Positions 35,877-45,907 of a DNA stretch of 64,000 nucleotides are shown here, piece by piece. Location of the stretch: contig NZ_CP059556.1 in NCBI RefSeq assembly GCF_024734405.1, positions 2,976,001 through 3,040,000 of the forward strand, read 5' to 3'. Origin of the DNA: Saccharopolyspora gregorii (lineage in GTDB: Bacteria; Actinomycetota; Actinomycetes; Mycobacteriales; Pseudonocardiaceae). The translations under genes were made by a program, and so were the position numbers. Position 1 is the first letter of the stretch. The number at the start of each line of letters is the position of its first letter. The notes beneath the pieces are model-generated. The model was not told the origin of the DNA, made no database searches, and saw only the letters and a program-made list of their open reading frames with translations.

Positions 35877-36659
35877 GTGCAGGACGCCGACGGCACCACG
35901 GCCGGATCCGAAGGCCGAGGTGGAGCGGGCGATCCCGCGTCCCCGGAGCCGGACGGCCCGCGGATCGGCACCGGCGGGCAGCCCGGGACCGAACCCGCTG
36001 CGGAGCCCGCCGCGGGCCGGGGCGAGGACCCCGCCCAGCCGCCCGACCCGGGCATCGCCCGGATCAAGGAAGTCGCCGCGAGCGTCTGGGACGACCCGTG
36101 GCTCACCTGGCCCAACCTGCTGAGCGTCGTACGGCTCGCCGGGGTCCCGCTGTTCCTCTGGCTGCTGCTCGGCCCGCAGTCCGACCTGCTGGCGCTGCTG
36201 GTGCTGGTGGTCAGCGGCGCGACCGACTGGCTCGACGGCAAGCTCGCCCGCTGGCTCGACCAGTACAGCCGCGTCGGCGAGCTGCTGGACCCGGCGGCCG
36301 ACCGGCTCTACATCGTCGCCACGCTCGTCGCGTTCGTGCTCCGCGACGTGATCCCGTGGTGGGCCGCGGCCGCGCTCATCGGCCGCGACGTGGTCCTCAC
36401 CCTGTGCCTGCCGGTGCTGCGCTGGCACGGGTTCGAGCCGCCGGAAGTGCACTACCTCGGCAAGGCCGCCACGTTCTGCCTGATGTACGCGTTCCCGCTG
36501 CTGCTGCTCGTGCAGGAGGACTTCGCGTTCGCGGGCGTGGCGCGGCCGATCGCCTACGCGTTCACCTGCTGGGGCGGCGCGCTGTACGTCTGGGCGGGGG
36601 CGCTGTACCTGGTGCAGGTGATCGCCGCGGTGCGCGCGGCCCGCACGCTGAAGACCTGA
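35877..36659 (+). CDS. CDP-alcohol phosphatidyltransferase
   Basis: A 260-residue membrane enzyme that transfers a phosphatidyl group from CDP-diacylglycerol to an alcohol, most likely in phosphatidylglycerophosphate or cardiolipin synthesis. The signature D-G-x2-A-R-x8-G-x3-D-x3-D is complete: DGKLARWLDQYSRVGELLDPAADRL. An acidic, Pro-rich N-terminal tail of about 75 residues precedes five or six TM helices. GTG 35877 is six bases after GGGGAGG; GTG 35874 is adjacent. It lies just upstream of gcvH, as a similar synthase lies near garA in mycobacteria. The alcohol acceptor is not determined. Confidence 0.88.
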   Translation: MQDADGTTAGSEGRGGAGDPASPEPDGPRIGTGGQPGTEPAAEPAAGRGEDPAQPPDPGIARIKEVAASVWDDPWLTWPNLLSVVRLAGVPLFLWLLLGPQSDLLALLVLVVSGATDWLDGKLARWLDQYSRVGELLDPAADRLYIVATLVAFVLRDVIPWWAAAALIGRDVVLTLCLPVLRWHGFEPPEVHYLGKAATFCLMYAFPLLLLVQEDFAFAGVARPIAYAFTCWGGALYVWAGALYLVQVIAAVRAARTLKT

Positions 36660-36814
36660 TCGTTCCAGTTCCGGGCGGTGCCGACCCGATCACGCTCGGC
36701 CGCCTTGCGGCCGGGAGCGGCCCCGACCTAGGCTCGCCTGGCCCGTGGCGATCATCGCGCGGGTGCGGCGGCACCTCGCCCCGCCCACGGCACGACGAGG
36801 AAGGCGGGACCCCA

Positions 36815-37198
36815 GTGGCCCCGGACGGGATCAAGTACACCCAGGAGCACGAGTGGGTGCGGCGCACCGGCGACGACACCGCGCGCATCGGGATCACCGA
36901 CTACGCCCAGCAGCAGCTCGGTGACGTGGTGTTCGTGCAGCTGCCCGAGGTGGGCGAGACCGTCGAGGCCGGTGGCGGCATCGGCGAGGTGGAGTCGACC
37001 AAGAGCGTCTCCGACATCTACGCCCCGCTGGCGGGGGAGATCGTCGCCCGCAACGACAAGCTCGACCAGGAGCCGGAGCTGGTCAACTCCGACCCGTTCG
37101 GCGACGGCTGGATGATCGAGATCAAGCTCTCGGACCCGGCCGCGATCGACGGACTGCTCAGCGAGAGCGACTACCAAGGCATCATCGACCAGGGATGA
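36815..37198 (+). CDS. gcvH: Glycine cleavage system H protein
   Basis: A 127-residue lipoyl carrier of the glycine cleavage complex. The lipoylated Lys is K63 in VESTKSVSD; the fold markers KYTQEHEWV, GITDYAQQQLGDVVFVQLP and DPFGDGWMIEIKL are intact. The GTG start at 36815 has a GAGGAAGG-rich stretch upstream. It begins the gcvH-garA-bfn-merR block, and gcvP lies about 3.2 kb downstream. No gcvT is in the window. Confidence 0.96.
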   Translation: MAPDGIKYTQEHEWVRRTGDDTARIGITDYAQQQLGDVVFVQLPEVGETVEAGGGIGEVESTKSVSDIYAPLAGEIVARNDKLDQEPELVNSDPFGDGWMIEIKLSDPAAIDGLLSESDYQGIIDQG

Positions 37199-37313
37199 TC
37201 GTTGATCTCGGGTTCGCGAACGGCGTGAGGTGGGAGTCCCGCGTCTGCGGCCTGCGACGGCACGGTACGTTTGAACGCACTTGCACGACCCATCCGCGCA
37301 GAGGAGAGCTCAG

Positions 37314-37772
37314 GTGAGCCAGAACGACGGGCCCGGCGGCGTTCCGCCGGAGCAGTCACCGGAGACCACCTCGGTCTTCAGGCCGTTCCTCTCGGAGCCG
37401 GAGAGCACCGAGAGTGCGACCCCGGAGCCAGCGGCCTCCGGGGTCGATGCGCTGCCCGCCGGGGCTGCCCTGCTGGTGGTCAAGCGCGGCCCGAACGCCG
37501 GGTCGCGGTTCCTGCTCGACAGGGAGACCACCAGCGCCGGACGCCACCCGGACAGCGACATCTTCCTCGACGACGTGACGGTGTCCCGTCGGCACGCCGA
37601 GTTCCGGCGAGAGGGCAACGACTTCGTCGTCGTCGACGTCGGCAGCCTCAACGGCACCTACGTCAACCGGGAACCGGTGGACACCTCGGTGCTGGCCAAC
37701 GGCGACGAGGTGCAGATCGGGAAGTTCCGGTTGGTGTTCCTGACCGGTCCCATCGACGATCAGGGCCGCTGA
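37314..37772 (+). CDS. garA: FHA-domain regulator GarA/OdhI
   Basis: A 152-residue FHA protein that in actinobacteria inhibits 2-oxoglutarate dehydrogenase and glutamate dehydrogenase when unphosphorylated and is switched off by PknG/PknB. The phospho-motif ETTSVF is present at residues 17-22 (Thr18/Thr19), matching Thr21/Thr22 of mycobacterial GarA. The FHA domain (about 55-140) has GRHPDSDIFLDD, SRRHAEF and SLNGTYVN. GTG 37314 follows GAGGAGAG. It links carbon and nitrogen flow, which fits with gcvH, gcvP and an amino acid dehydrogenase in the same window. A terminator follows, 25 bp after the stop. Confidence 0.95.
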   Translation: MSQNDGPGGVPPEQSPETTSVFRPFLSEPESTESATPEPAASGVDALPAGAALLVVKRGPNAGSRFLLDRETTSAGRHPDSDIFLDDVTVSRRHAEFRREGNDFVVVDVGSLNGTYVNREPVDTSVLANGDEVQIGKFRLVFLTGPIDDQGR

Positions 37773-37797
37773 GCCGGACGTTCCGCGGACAGAACGC

Positions 37798-37829
37798 ATC
37801 GGGGCGACGCCATCCGGCGCCGCCCCGAT
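37798..37829 (+). terminator. Terminator after garA
   Basis: ATCGGGGCGACGCC and GGCGCCGCCCCGAT form a stem of 13 pairs with one mismatch and loop ATCC, 25 bp after the garA stop. Confidence 0.75.
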
Positions 37830-38295
37830 CGTTCTCGGCGGTGATCGTTGCGAGCGATCTTCGAGCCGGTGGTTCCCGCACTCCGGAACGGGTTCTGCGG
37901 GATGCCCTGCGGTGTATCGTGGCGGAGGACATCGTTCGCGTCGCGAGCGGTCGGCGCCCCCGGGTGCCGGGCGCCCGGATCCGGGGCGGTCCGCGGCGGA
38001 AGCGTCGCGGGAGCCGCGTCCGGTGAGCACCCGCGGGTGCCGCGGAACCGGTGCGCAACGGCGTCAACGACCGCCCCGGTCCGGGGCGGACAACGGAAAG
38101 GCCCGGTACCGGCGACACCGTCGGTGCGAGGCCGGGAACGAGCCGGAAAAGCCGTCCACCGAGCGGAAAATCCGGGCGGGGACGACGGCCGGAGGTCGGC
38201 GTGTCCGCCGTATCGCGGGTAGCGTCAGAGGCGTCGGTGCGCGATCCTCGACCAAGGATGTCACGCTTCGGCGCGCTGGAGGAGGCGATGTGTCG
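37830..38295. other. Gene-free gap at the usual ftsR position
   Basis: In mycobacteria a MerR gene (Rv1828, FtsR) lies between garA and the bifunctional nuclease. Here the 466 bp gap encodes nothing recognisable in any frame. I looked for the FtsR-like SIGxVL and ISKIRFLE patterns and did not find them. A GGAGG at 38281 serves the next gene. Confidence 0.5.
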
Positions 38296-38772
38296 ATGAG
38301 CAGCGAAATGCGCGTCGTCGGCGTGCGAGTGGAACTACCAGCCAACCAGCCGATCCTGCTGCTGCGCGAGACCGAGGGCGAGCGGTACCTGCCGATCTGG
38401 ATCGGATCGGTGGAGGCCACCGCGATCGCGCTGGAGCAGCAGGGCGTGCGACCCGCCAGACCCCTCACCCACGACCTGCTCAAGGACGTCATCGGCGCCC
38501 TCGGGCGGGACCTGGAGCAGGTGCGGATCACCGACCTGCAGGAGGGCACGTTCTTCGCCGAGCTCATCTTCGACGGGGACGTGCGGGTCTCGGCGCGGCC
38601 GAGCGACTCGGTGGCGCTGGCGTTGCGGATCGGGGTGCCGATCCACGCCGACGAATCGGTGCTGGACGAAGCCGGGTTGATCATCCCGGACGAGCAGGAG
38701 GACGAGGTCGAGAAGTTCCGGGAGTTCCTGGACTCGGTCTCGCCGGAGGACTTCCGCGGCGCGGACACCTGA
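38296..38772 (+). CDS. Bifunctional nuclease family protein (DUF151)
   Basis: A 158-residue cytosolic protein of the BFN/DUF151 family, orthologue-like to mycobacterial Rv1829. It carries RVVGVRVELPANQPILLLRE, YLPIWIGSVEATAIALEQQG, RPLTHDLLKDVIGALG, the ARPSDSVALALRIGVPI core and a C-terminal DEVEKFREFLDSVSPEDF. Family members have been reported with DNase/RNase activity, but the cellular role in actinobacteria is unsettled. ATG 38296 is used; an in-frame GTG at 38290 sits nearer the GGAGG. A strong terminator follows. Confidence 0.93.
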   Translation: MSSEMRVVGVRVELPANQPILLLRETEGERYLPIWIGSVEATAIALEQQGVRPARPLTHDLLKDVIGALGRDLEQVRITDLQEGTFFAELIFDGDVRVSARPSDSVALALRIGVPIHADESVLDEAGLIIPDEQEDEVEKFREFLDSVSPEDFRGADT

Positions 38773-38820
38773 TCGCGGCGGGCGGGCGCACGACCCGCCC
38801 CGCCGCCCGCGTCGTCGTGA

Positions 38821-38856
38821 GGGGCTCCTGGTGCAGCTCGCACCGGGAGCCCCTTT
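38821..38856 (+). terminator. Rho-independent terminator after bfn
   Basis: A 14-bp stem with one G-U pair (GGGGCTCCTGGTGC with GCACCGGGAGCCCC), loop AGCTC and a short T-run, 48 bp after the bfn stop. Confidence 0.85.
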
Positions 38857-38957
38857 CGCATGCCGGGGCCCGCGCGGGTGCGGCTTCGGGTGCGGTGCGT
38901 GCGCGAAGGCGGGGCGTGCGTCACACCCGGGGTGGGCGGGCGTCCCCGCGCGTCGCG

Positions 38958-38986
38958 TTGACCCGCCCACCGGGCGGGCTTACCTT
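38958..38986 (+). promoter_or_regulatory. Promoter of merR with dyad in the spacer
   Basis: TTGACC (38958-38963) and TACCTT (38981-38986) are 17 bp apart. A perfect dyad CCCGCCC-ACC-GGGCGGG (38962-38978) occupies the spacer, the position where MerR-family proteins bind. The next gene encodes a MerR protein, so autoregulation is plausible. Predicted start near 38993 gives a 5' UTR of about 140 nt. Confidence 0.5.
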
Positions 38987-39134
38987 CGGAGTGCGCGAAT
39001 CGCCCCGATGTGATTTTCCAGGTCGGGGAAGGTCAAACCCCCGGTTCCATGATCGTCCTCGCGCTCGGGTGATGATCATGCGACGAGCCGGGTTCGGTGG
39101 TTCGCCGGCTTCGGCCGGGCGGAGGGAGGCAGGC

Positions 39135-39698
39135 GTGGTGGAGCGAGCACCTGGCGAGGATGCCGCCGCGGAGGGGTCGAAGCCGTTCCCGGAGACCGCG
39201 CTGCCGGACGAGCTCGTCGGCTACCGCGGCCCCGCGGCGTGCCAGATCGCCGGGATCACCTACCGGCAGCTGGACTACTGGGCGCGCACCAAGCTGGTCG
39301 GGCCGTCGATCCGCGGCGCCGCCGGTTCCGGGTCGCAGCGGCTGTACTCGTTCAAGGACATCCTGGTGCTCAAGGTCGTCAAGCGGCTGCTGGACACCGG
39401 GGTCTCGTTGCACAACATCCGGGTCGCGGTCGAGCACCTGCGCCACCGCGGGGTGGAGGACCTGGCCCGCATCACGCTGTTCAGCGACGGCACGACGGTC
39501 TACGAGTGCACCTCCGCCGAAGAGGTCGTGGACCTGCTGCAGGGCGGCCAGGGCGTGTTCGGCATCGCGGTCAGCGGCGCGATGCGCGAGATCACCGGCA
39601 CCATCCACGAGTTCCCCGCCGAGCGCGCCGACGGTGCCGAGCCGGACGAGCCGGTCGCCGACGAGCTGTCGCGGCGCCGGGACCGCCGCATCGGCTGA
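39135..39698 (+). CDS. MerR-family regulator (Rv1830-like)
   Basis: A 187-residue MerR-type DNA-binding protein like the second MerR of the mycobacterial gcvH-garA locus. The HTH is at about residues 30-75 (GPAACQIAGITYRQLDYWARTKLVGPSIRGAAGSGSQRLYSF), followed by a dimerisation helix (DILVLKVVKRLLDTGVSLHNIRVAVEHLR) and a C-terminal domain (FSDGTTVYECTSAEEVVDLLQGG). GTG 39135 follows GGAGGGAGG. No Cys sensor motif is seen. It sits between bfn and the glycine riboswitch-gcvP unit and has its own promoter. The related mycobacterial proteins are little studied. Confidence 0.9.
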   Translation: MVERAPGEDAAAEGSKPFPETALPDELVGYRGPAACQIAGITYRQLDYWARTKLVGPSIRGAAGSGSQRLYSFKDILVLKVVKRLLDTGVSLHNIRVAVEHLRHRGVEDLARITLFSDGTTVYECTSAEEVVDLLQGGQGVFGIAVSGAMREITGTIHEFPAERADGAEPDEPVADELSRRRDRRIG

Positions 39699-39769
39699 TC
39701 GCCGAGGCGCGCTAGGCCCGCCGTGGCCGCCGTGCCGTCCGGCGCGGGTCCGGCGGTCTTGCCGCCACC

Positions 39770-39945
39770 AGGTGCGCGGGCCACCTATCGACCCGATCGG
39801 CCGCTCTCGCCGTGCGCGGGCCACCGTTCGGCCTGTTCTGGTCCCGCCCGTCGGGCGCAGGCGCCGATCGGCCCGTTCGGCCCTTCGTGCGCAGGCGCCG
39901 ATCGGTCTGTCCGGTCCCGCTCGCCGTGCGCGGGCTGTCGGCGGA
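39770..39945. repeat. Degenerate GC-rich repeat region
   Basis: GCGCAGGCGCCGATCGG occurs at 39855-39871 and 39889-39905, 34 bp apart. GTGCGCGGGCCACC-type and CGTGCGCGGGC blocks recur around them. The gap 39699-40091 holds no credible gene; all frames are low-complexity Arg/Pro/Ala. Confidence 0.55.
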
Positions 39946-40091
39946 TCCGGCCAGGCCGTCCTGGCGCCCGTGGCCGTCGCGTCACCGCCCGTCGATGTCA
40001 CGCCCCGTGCCGCTGGGATGATCGGGCGGGATGAAGATCGCACCGTTCGGCCGTCACCGGATCGGGTAAGCTGCTGTGCATCGCCGACCCC

Positions 40092-40300
40092 GCGCGGGAG
40101 AGTTCGCCGTTGACCTGGTCAGCGGCGGCGCCGAAGGAGCAAACCCTCCCCGACAACCTCTCAGGCCTGCTGGACCGCACGGGCGAGATACCTCTGGAAA
40201 GCGGGACCACCGACGTGGTTCCCCGCCGACGGTGCAAGTCCGGTCCGCGGACCGGGTGAAGCTCTCAGGCGTTCGCGTCGCGGACAGTGACAGAGGGGGA
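40092..40300 (+). ncRNA. Tandem glycine riboswitch
   Basis: Two glycine aptamers in series precede gcvP. Aptamer 1 (about 40092-40190) has GCGGGAGAG, the core GCCGAAGGAGCAAA and CTCTCAGGC. Aptamer 2 (about 40192-40300) opens with CTCTGGAAAGCGGG, has CGCCGACGGTGCAAG and GCTCTCAGGC, and closes with GACAGAGGGGGA pairing back to the CTCT strand. These are the conserved glycine riboswitch elements, and glycine would be expected to turn gcvP on. About 50 nt separate aptamer 2 from the gcvP start, room for a ribosome-site or terminator switch. Confidence 0.95.
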
Positions 40301-40351
40301 GAGCAGCACACGTGCTGCCGCCCTGTCCGTCGCGATGAATGAGGTGTGGCG

Positions 40352-43249
<2,898 letters not shown>

Positions 43250-43333
43250 CCGCGGCGCGGGGGTGAGCGGGAGCCGCCGCTGATGCACTACGGTGGGCGG
43301 CTCCATCCGATCGCCTCCGAGAGGAGTGCAGCA

Positions 43334-43618
43334 ATGCTCACGATCAGCGAGAGCGCAGCCGAGGTCATCAAGGTCGTGCTGGCCGGCGGTGACTCGCCCG
43401 AAGGATCGGGGCTGCGCATCGCCCCGGTCGCGGACGAGGCCGGGCAGGCCGAGTTGCAGGCGTCGATCGCCAGCGAGCCGCAGGGAGACGACCAGGTGTT
43501 GGAGGAATCCGGTGCCCGGGTCTTCCTCGAACCGCAGGCGGCGTCGCTGCTGGGCGACAAGGTGCTCGACGCCGAGCGCGACGACAACGGCGAGCTGAAC
43601 CTGGCCGTCCGGGACTGA
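43334..43618 (+). CDS. HesB/IscA-like protein lacking cysteines
   Basis: A 94-residue protein with a HesB/IscA-like pattern (MLTISESAAEVIKVVLAGG, GLRIAPVADEAGQAELQASI, FLEPQAASLLGDKVLDAERDDNGELNLAV). ATG 43334 follows GAGGAG. The three Cys residues that A-type Fe-S carriers use to bind clusters are absent; there is no Cys at all. It is therefore unlikely to be a conventional Fe-S carrier. It follows gcvP by 84 bp and may share its transcript or have its own promoter. Function unknown. Confidence 0.75.
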   Translation: MLTISESAAEVIKVVLAGGDSPEGSGLRIAPVADEAGQAELQASIASEPQGDDQVLEESGARVFLEPQAASLLGDKVLDAERDDNGELNLAVRD

Positions 43619-43655
43619 GCCGCAGCGACCCGCCGCGCGCGGGTCACCGAGCCGA

Positions 43656-43712
43656 CGACAGCGCCGGCCGGGACCGGGGGAGCGACCTTCCCCGGCCCGG
43701 TCGGCGCTGTCG
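43656..43712. terminator. Bidirectional terminator between convergent genes
   Basis: CGACAGCGCCGGCCGGG and CCCGGTCGGCGCTGTCG pair over 17 bp with one mismatch, and an inner CCGGGG/CCCCGG stem continues the hairpin. It lies between the HesB-like stop (43618) and the glycosylase stop (43724). Confidence 0.8.
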
Positions 43713-43723
43713 CGTTCCGGGAC

Positions 43724-44599
43724 TCAGGCGACCGGTTGCGGGACGGCCAGCAGCCGTTCGCAGTGCTCCACCAGCCGGTCCCGCAGCGGTGCGGCCCGCT
43801 CGGCGAACTCGCGCTGCGCGCGCACGTAGGCGGCGCGCCCTTCGGGTGTCTCCACCGCGACCGGCGGGTAGCCGAGGGCGGCGAGGTCGTAGGGGCTGGC
43901 GCGCATGTCCAGCTCGCGGATGTCCGCCGCCAGTTCGAAGCAGTCGGCGACGAGTTCGGCGGGCACCAGCGGATTCAGCTTGTAGGCCCACTTGAACAGG
44001 TCCATGTTGCCGTGCAGGCATCCCGGCTGCTCCAGGGCGACCTGGTCCTCGCGGGCCGGTTGCAGCGCGTTCAGCGGCCGCGCGGGCGGGGTGAAGAACC
44101 GGAACGCGTCGTGGTGGGTGCACTTGATGGGCATCGACTCGACGACCGCGTCGGTGCCCGCGTGCCCGAGCCGCAGCGGCCAGGACTCGTGCCGCACGTC
44201 GCCGGGGGAGGTGCGGTAGACCATCGCCCACTCGTGCAGCCCGAAGCAGCCCAGCTGCGGGCTGCGGGAGCGCACCGCGGTGAGCAGCCCGTGCACGAAG
44301 CGCACCGAGTCGCGGCGTTTCGCGGTGAGCACCGCCGGGTCCAGCGCCACGCCCTCGGGGACGCGCCGGTAGCCGCGGCGCTCCAGGAACTCGGCGCCGC
44401 CTTCGAGCGCGACGCCGAAACCGGGCTGCCAGCGCTCCAGCAGCGACGGGCGGTGCGAGTAGTAGGTGAACAGGAAGTCCATCACCGGGTGCTTCTCCCC
44501 GGCGCGCTGCCTGCGCCGGTGCGGTCCCGTCCAGCGCTCCACCCGCTCCCGGTGCGCGTTCGCGCGGTCCCGCCATTCCTGTTCGCCCAGCACTCGCAT
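43724..44599 (-). CDS. Conserved actinobacterial protein annotated as 3-methyladenine DNA glycosylase
   Basis: A 291-residue cytosolic protein. Segments AGEKHPVMDFLFTYYSHRP, RRDSVRFVHGLLTAV, PQLGCFGLHEWAMVYR, KCTHHDAFRFFTPPARPLN and PGCLHGNMDLFKWAYKLNPLV recur in actinobacterial proteins often labelled 3-methyladenine DNA glycosylase. I know this label from annotation habit and not from biochemistry. The conserved His and Cys in CTHHD and CLHGNMDL could be functional. ATG 44599 has only a weak GGCGG upstream. It is the last gene of the leftward acyl-metabolism run, 17 bp after the thioesterase. Confidence 0.65.
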   Translation of the reverse strand: MRVLGEQEWRDRANAHRERVERWTGPHRRRQRAGEKHPVMDFLFTYYSHRPSLLERWQPGFGVALEGGAEFLERRGYRRVPEGVALDPAVLTAKRRDSVRFVHGLLTAVRSRSPQLGCFGLHEWAMVYRTSPGDVRHESWPLRLGHAGTDAVVESMPIKCTHHDAFRFFTPPARPLNALQPAREDQVALEQPGCLHGNMDLFKWAYKLNPLVPAELVADCFELAADIRELDMRASPYDLAALGYPPVAVETPEGRAAYVRAQREFAERAAPLRDRLVEHCERLLAVPQPVA

Positions 44600-44616
44600 A
44601 GTGCCGCCAGGATAGG

Positions 44617-45048
44617 TCAGCCCTCGTCGGGGCCGGTCCGGCCGGGGCGCAGCTGCGCGATCAGCTCCCGCAGCCGCGGCGGGACCGGTGCCTTGGCGCC
44701 TTCCGGGTCGCGGCAGGCGAAGGTCATCCGGCCGTGGACGACGAGCTCGCCGTCCCGGGTGAACTCGAAGCCGAGGGTGTAGGAGGTGGTGCCTACCCGG
44801 TCCTGCACCACCTCGCAGGCCAGTTCGTCGAACACCCGCACCGGCGCCAGGTAGGTGGCCGCCGAGCGCACCCCGACCGTCCCGGTGCCCAGCTGCGCGG
44901 CCAGCTCCGCCGAGCGCAGCCCGCGGGCGTGCAGCCAGCTGCTGTAGGCCCGCTCCATCCACGGGTAGTAGATCGCGAAGTACGCGATGCCGAGCGCGTC
45001 GCAGTCCCCGTAGGACAGCCGGAAGCGCTGCACCTGGTCCACCGCCAT
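44617..45048 (-). CDS. YbgC-like acyl-CoA thioesterase (hot-dog fold)
   Basis: A 143-residue single hot-dog domain of the 4HBT/YbgC family, hydrolysing acyl-CoA thioesters in the cytosol. The catalytic Asp lies in RLSYGDCDALGIAYFAIYYPWMERAY near residue 15. Further family segments are TYLAPVRVFDELACEVV and SYTLGFEFTRDGELVVHGRMTFACRD. ATG 45048 is three bases after GGAGGG and overlaps the MaoC stop as TGATG, so the two are translationally coupled. The acyl substrate is unknown. Confidence 0.87.
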   Translation of the reverse strand: MAVDQVQRFRLSYGDCDALGIAYFAIYYPWMERAYSSWLHARGLRSAELAAQLGTGTVGVRSAATYLAPVRVFDELACEVVQDRVGTTSYTLGFEFTRDGELVVHGRMTFACRDPEGAKAPVPPRLRELIAQLRPGRTGPDEG

Positions 45049-45461
45049 CACCCTCCGATGTGGACGGACGCGGTGCCGGAGAGCACCGGATCGCCGCCGA
45101 GCACGTCGAGTCCGACCGCGCAGGACGCCACCAGGACACCGTCCTGTTCGGACACGCCGGTCACCGTGCCGTGCGCGCGCAACCGGTCCCCGGCGAACAC
45201 CGCGCCGAGGTGGCGCAACCGCAGCTCCCGGATCCGGTGCGCCCCGCCCGCCCAGCGCGCCAGCATCGACACCACGTACGCCTGGTTCAGCGGCCCCTGG
45301 TTCACCACCCGGTCGCCGAGCCCGAGGGCGCGCACCGCGGCCGGGTCGAAGTGGATCGGGTTCGCGTCCCGCATCAGGGCGGCCATCGTCTTCATCTTCT
45401 CCGCGCTGACCGGGCCGACCTGGTGGTCGGGCAGCACGTCCCCTGGCCGCACGCCGCTCAT
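45048..45461 (-). CDS. MaoC-like hydratase/dehydratase
   Basis: A 137-residue hot-dog hydratase of the MaoC family. The DANPIHFDPAAVRALGLGDRVVNQGPL motif includes the Asp and His (hydratase 2 motif) that act on the enoyl-CoA. It overlaps the FAS1-like dehydratase gene by 4 bp (ATGA) and the thioesterase by 1 bp. In actinobacteria such a pair of single hot-dog proteins forms a heterodimeric (R)-specific enoyl-CoA hydratase, for example in steroid side-chain degradation or in mycolic acid-type systems. Here the pairing is inferred from gene order. Confidence 0.87.
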   Translation of the reverse strand: MSGVRPGDVLPDHQVGPVSAEKMKTMAALMRDANPIHFDPAAVRALGLGDRVVNQGPLNQAYVVSMLARWAGGAHRIRELRLRHLGAVFAGDRLRAHGTVTGVSEQDGVLVASCAVGLDVLGGDPVLSGTASVHIGG

Positions 45462-45907
45462 CGGGGCCGCCGCGGGAACAGGATCGAGCTGGTGCAGGAC
45501 GCGGCCGCCGACCCGTCCGGTTCGTGCAGGTCCAGCCGGTACTCGACCAGGTCGAACACGCCGGTGCGAGCGCCGCGCTTGCGCCGCGCCGACTCGATCC
45601 GGCCCCGCACCGCGTAGGTGGCGCCGACCCGCAGCGGGCGGTGCAGCACGGTGTGCACCTCCCCGGCCATCGGGCCGTCCGACTCGCGGGCGCCGAACCA
45701 GCCCCAGAACCGCTCCCAGCTCACCCCCATCGCCGAGGTCGCGGCGAGGAACGCGAACACCGGGCTGCCGGCCCCGTCCTCCGGATCGGCGAGCGCGCAG
45801 TCGTTGACCAGCCGCACCCACCACGGCTCCACGGTGAACTCCCCGCCGGGCAACTCGGTGCCGACGAGCTCGGCCAGCGCCGCCTCGTCGGGTACGGCTG
45901 AGGTCAT
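45458..45907 (-). CDS. FAS1-like MaoC N-terminal dehydratase
   Basis: A 149-residue protein of the MaoC_dehydrat_N (FAS1-like) family. It is the likely partner of the adjacent MaoC protein. N-terminal FTVEPWWVRLVNDCALADPE, then SPVFAFLAATSAMGVSWERFWGWFGA and LHRPLRVGATYAVRGRIESARRKRGARTG fit the first half of two-domain hydratases, which lacks the His-Asp active site. ATG 45907 overlaps the last bases of the broken ligase gene (ATGA), so all these genes form one tight operon. Confidence 0.83.
   Translation of the reverse strand: MTSAVPDEAALAELVGTELPGGEFTVEPWWVRLVNDCALADPEDGAGSPVFAFLAATSAMGVSWERFWGWFGARESDGPMAGEVHTVLHRPLRVGATYAVRGRIESARRKRGARTGVFDLVEYRLDLHEPDGSAAASCTSSILFPRRPR

Noticed and set aside
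37773-38295. Hidden small gene or MerR relic between garA and bfn
   Set aside because: All frames are Arg/Gly/Pro-rich without a ribosome site plus domain; no HTH pattern found.
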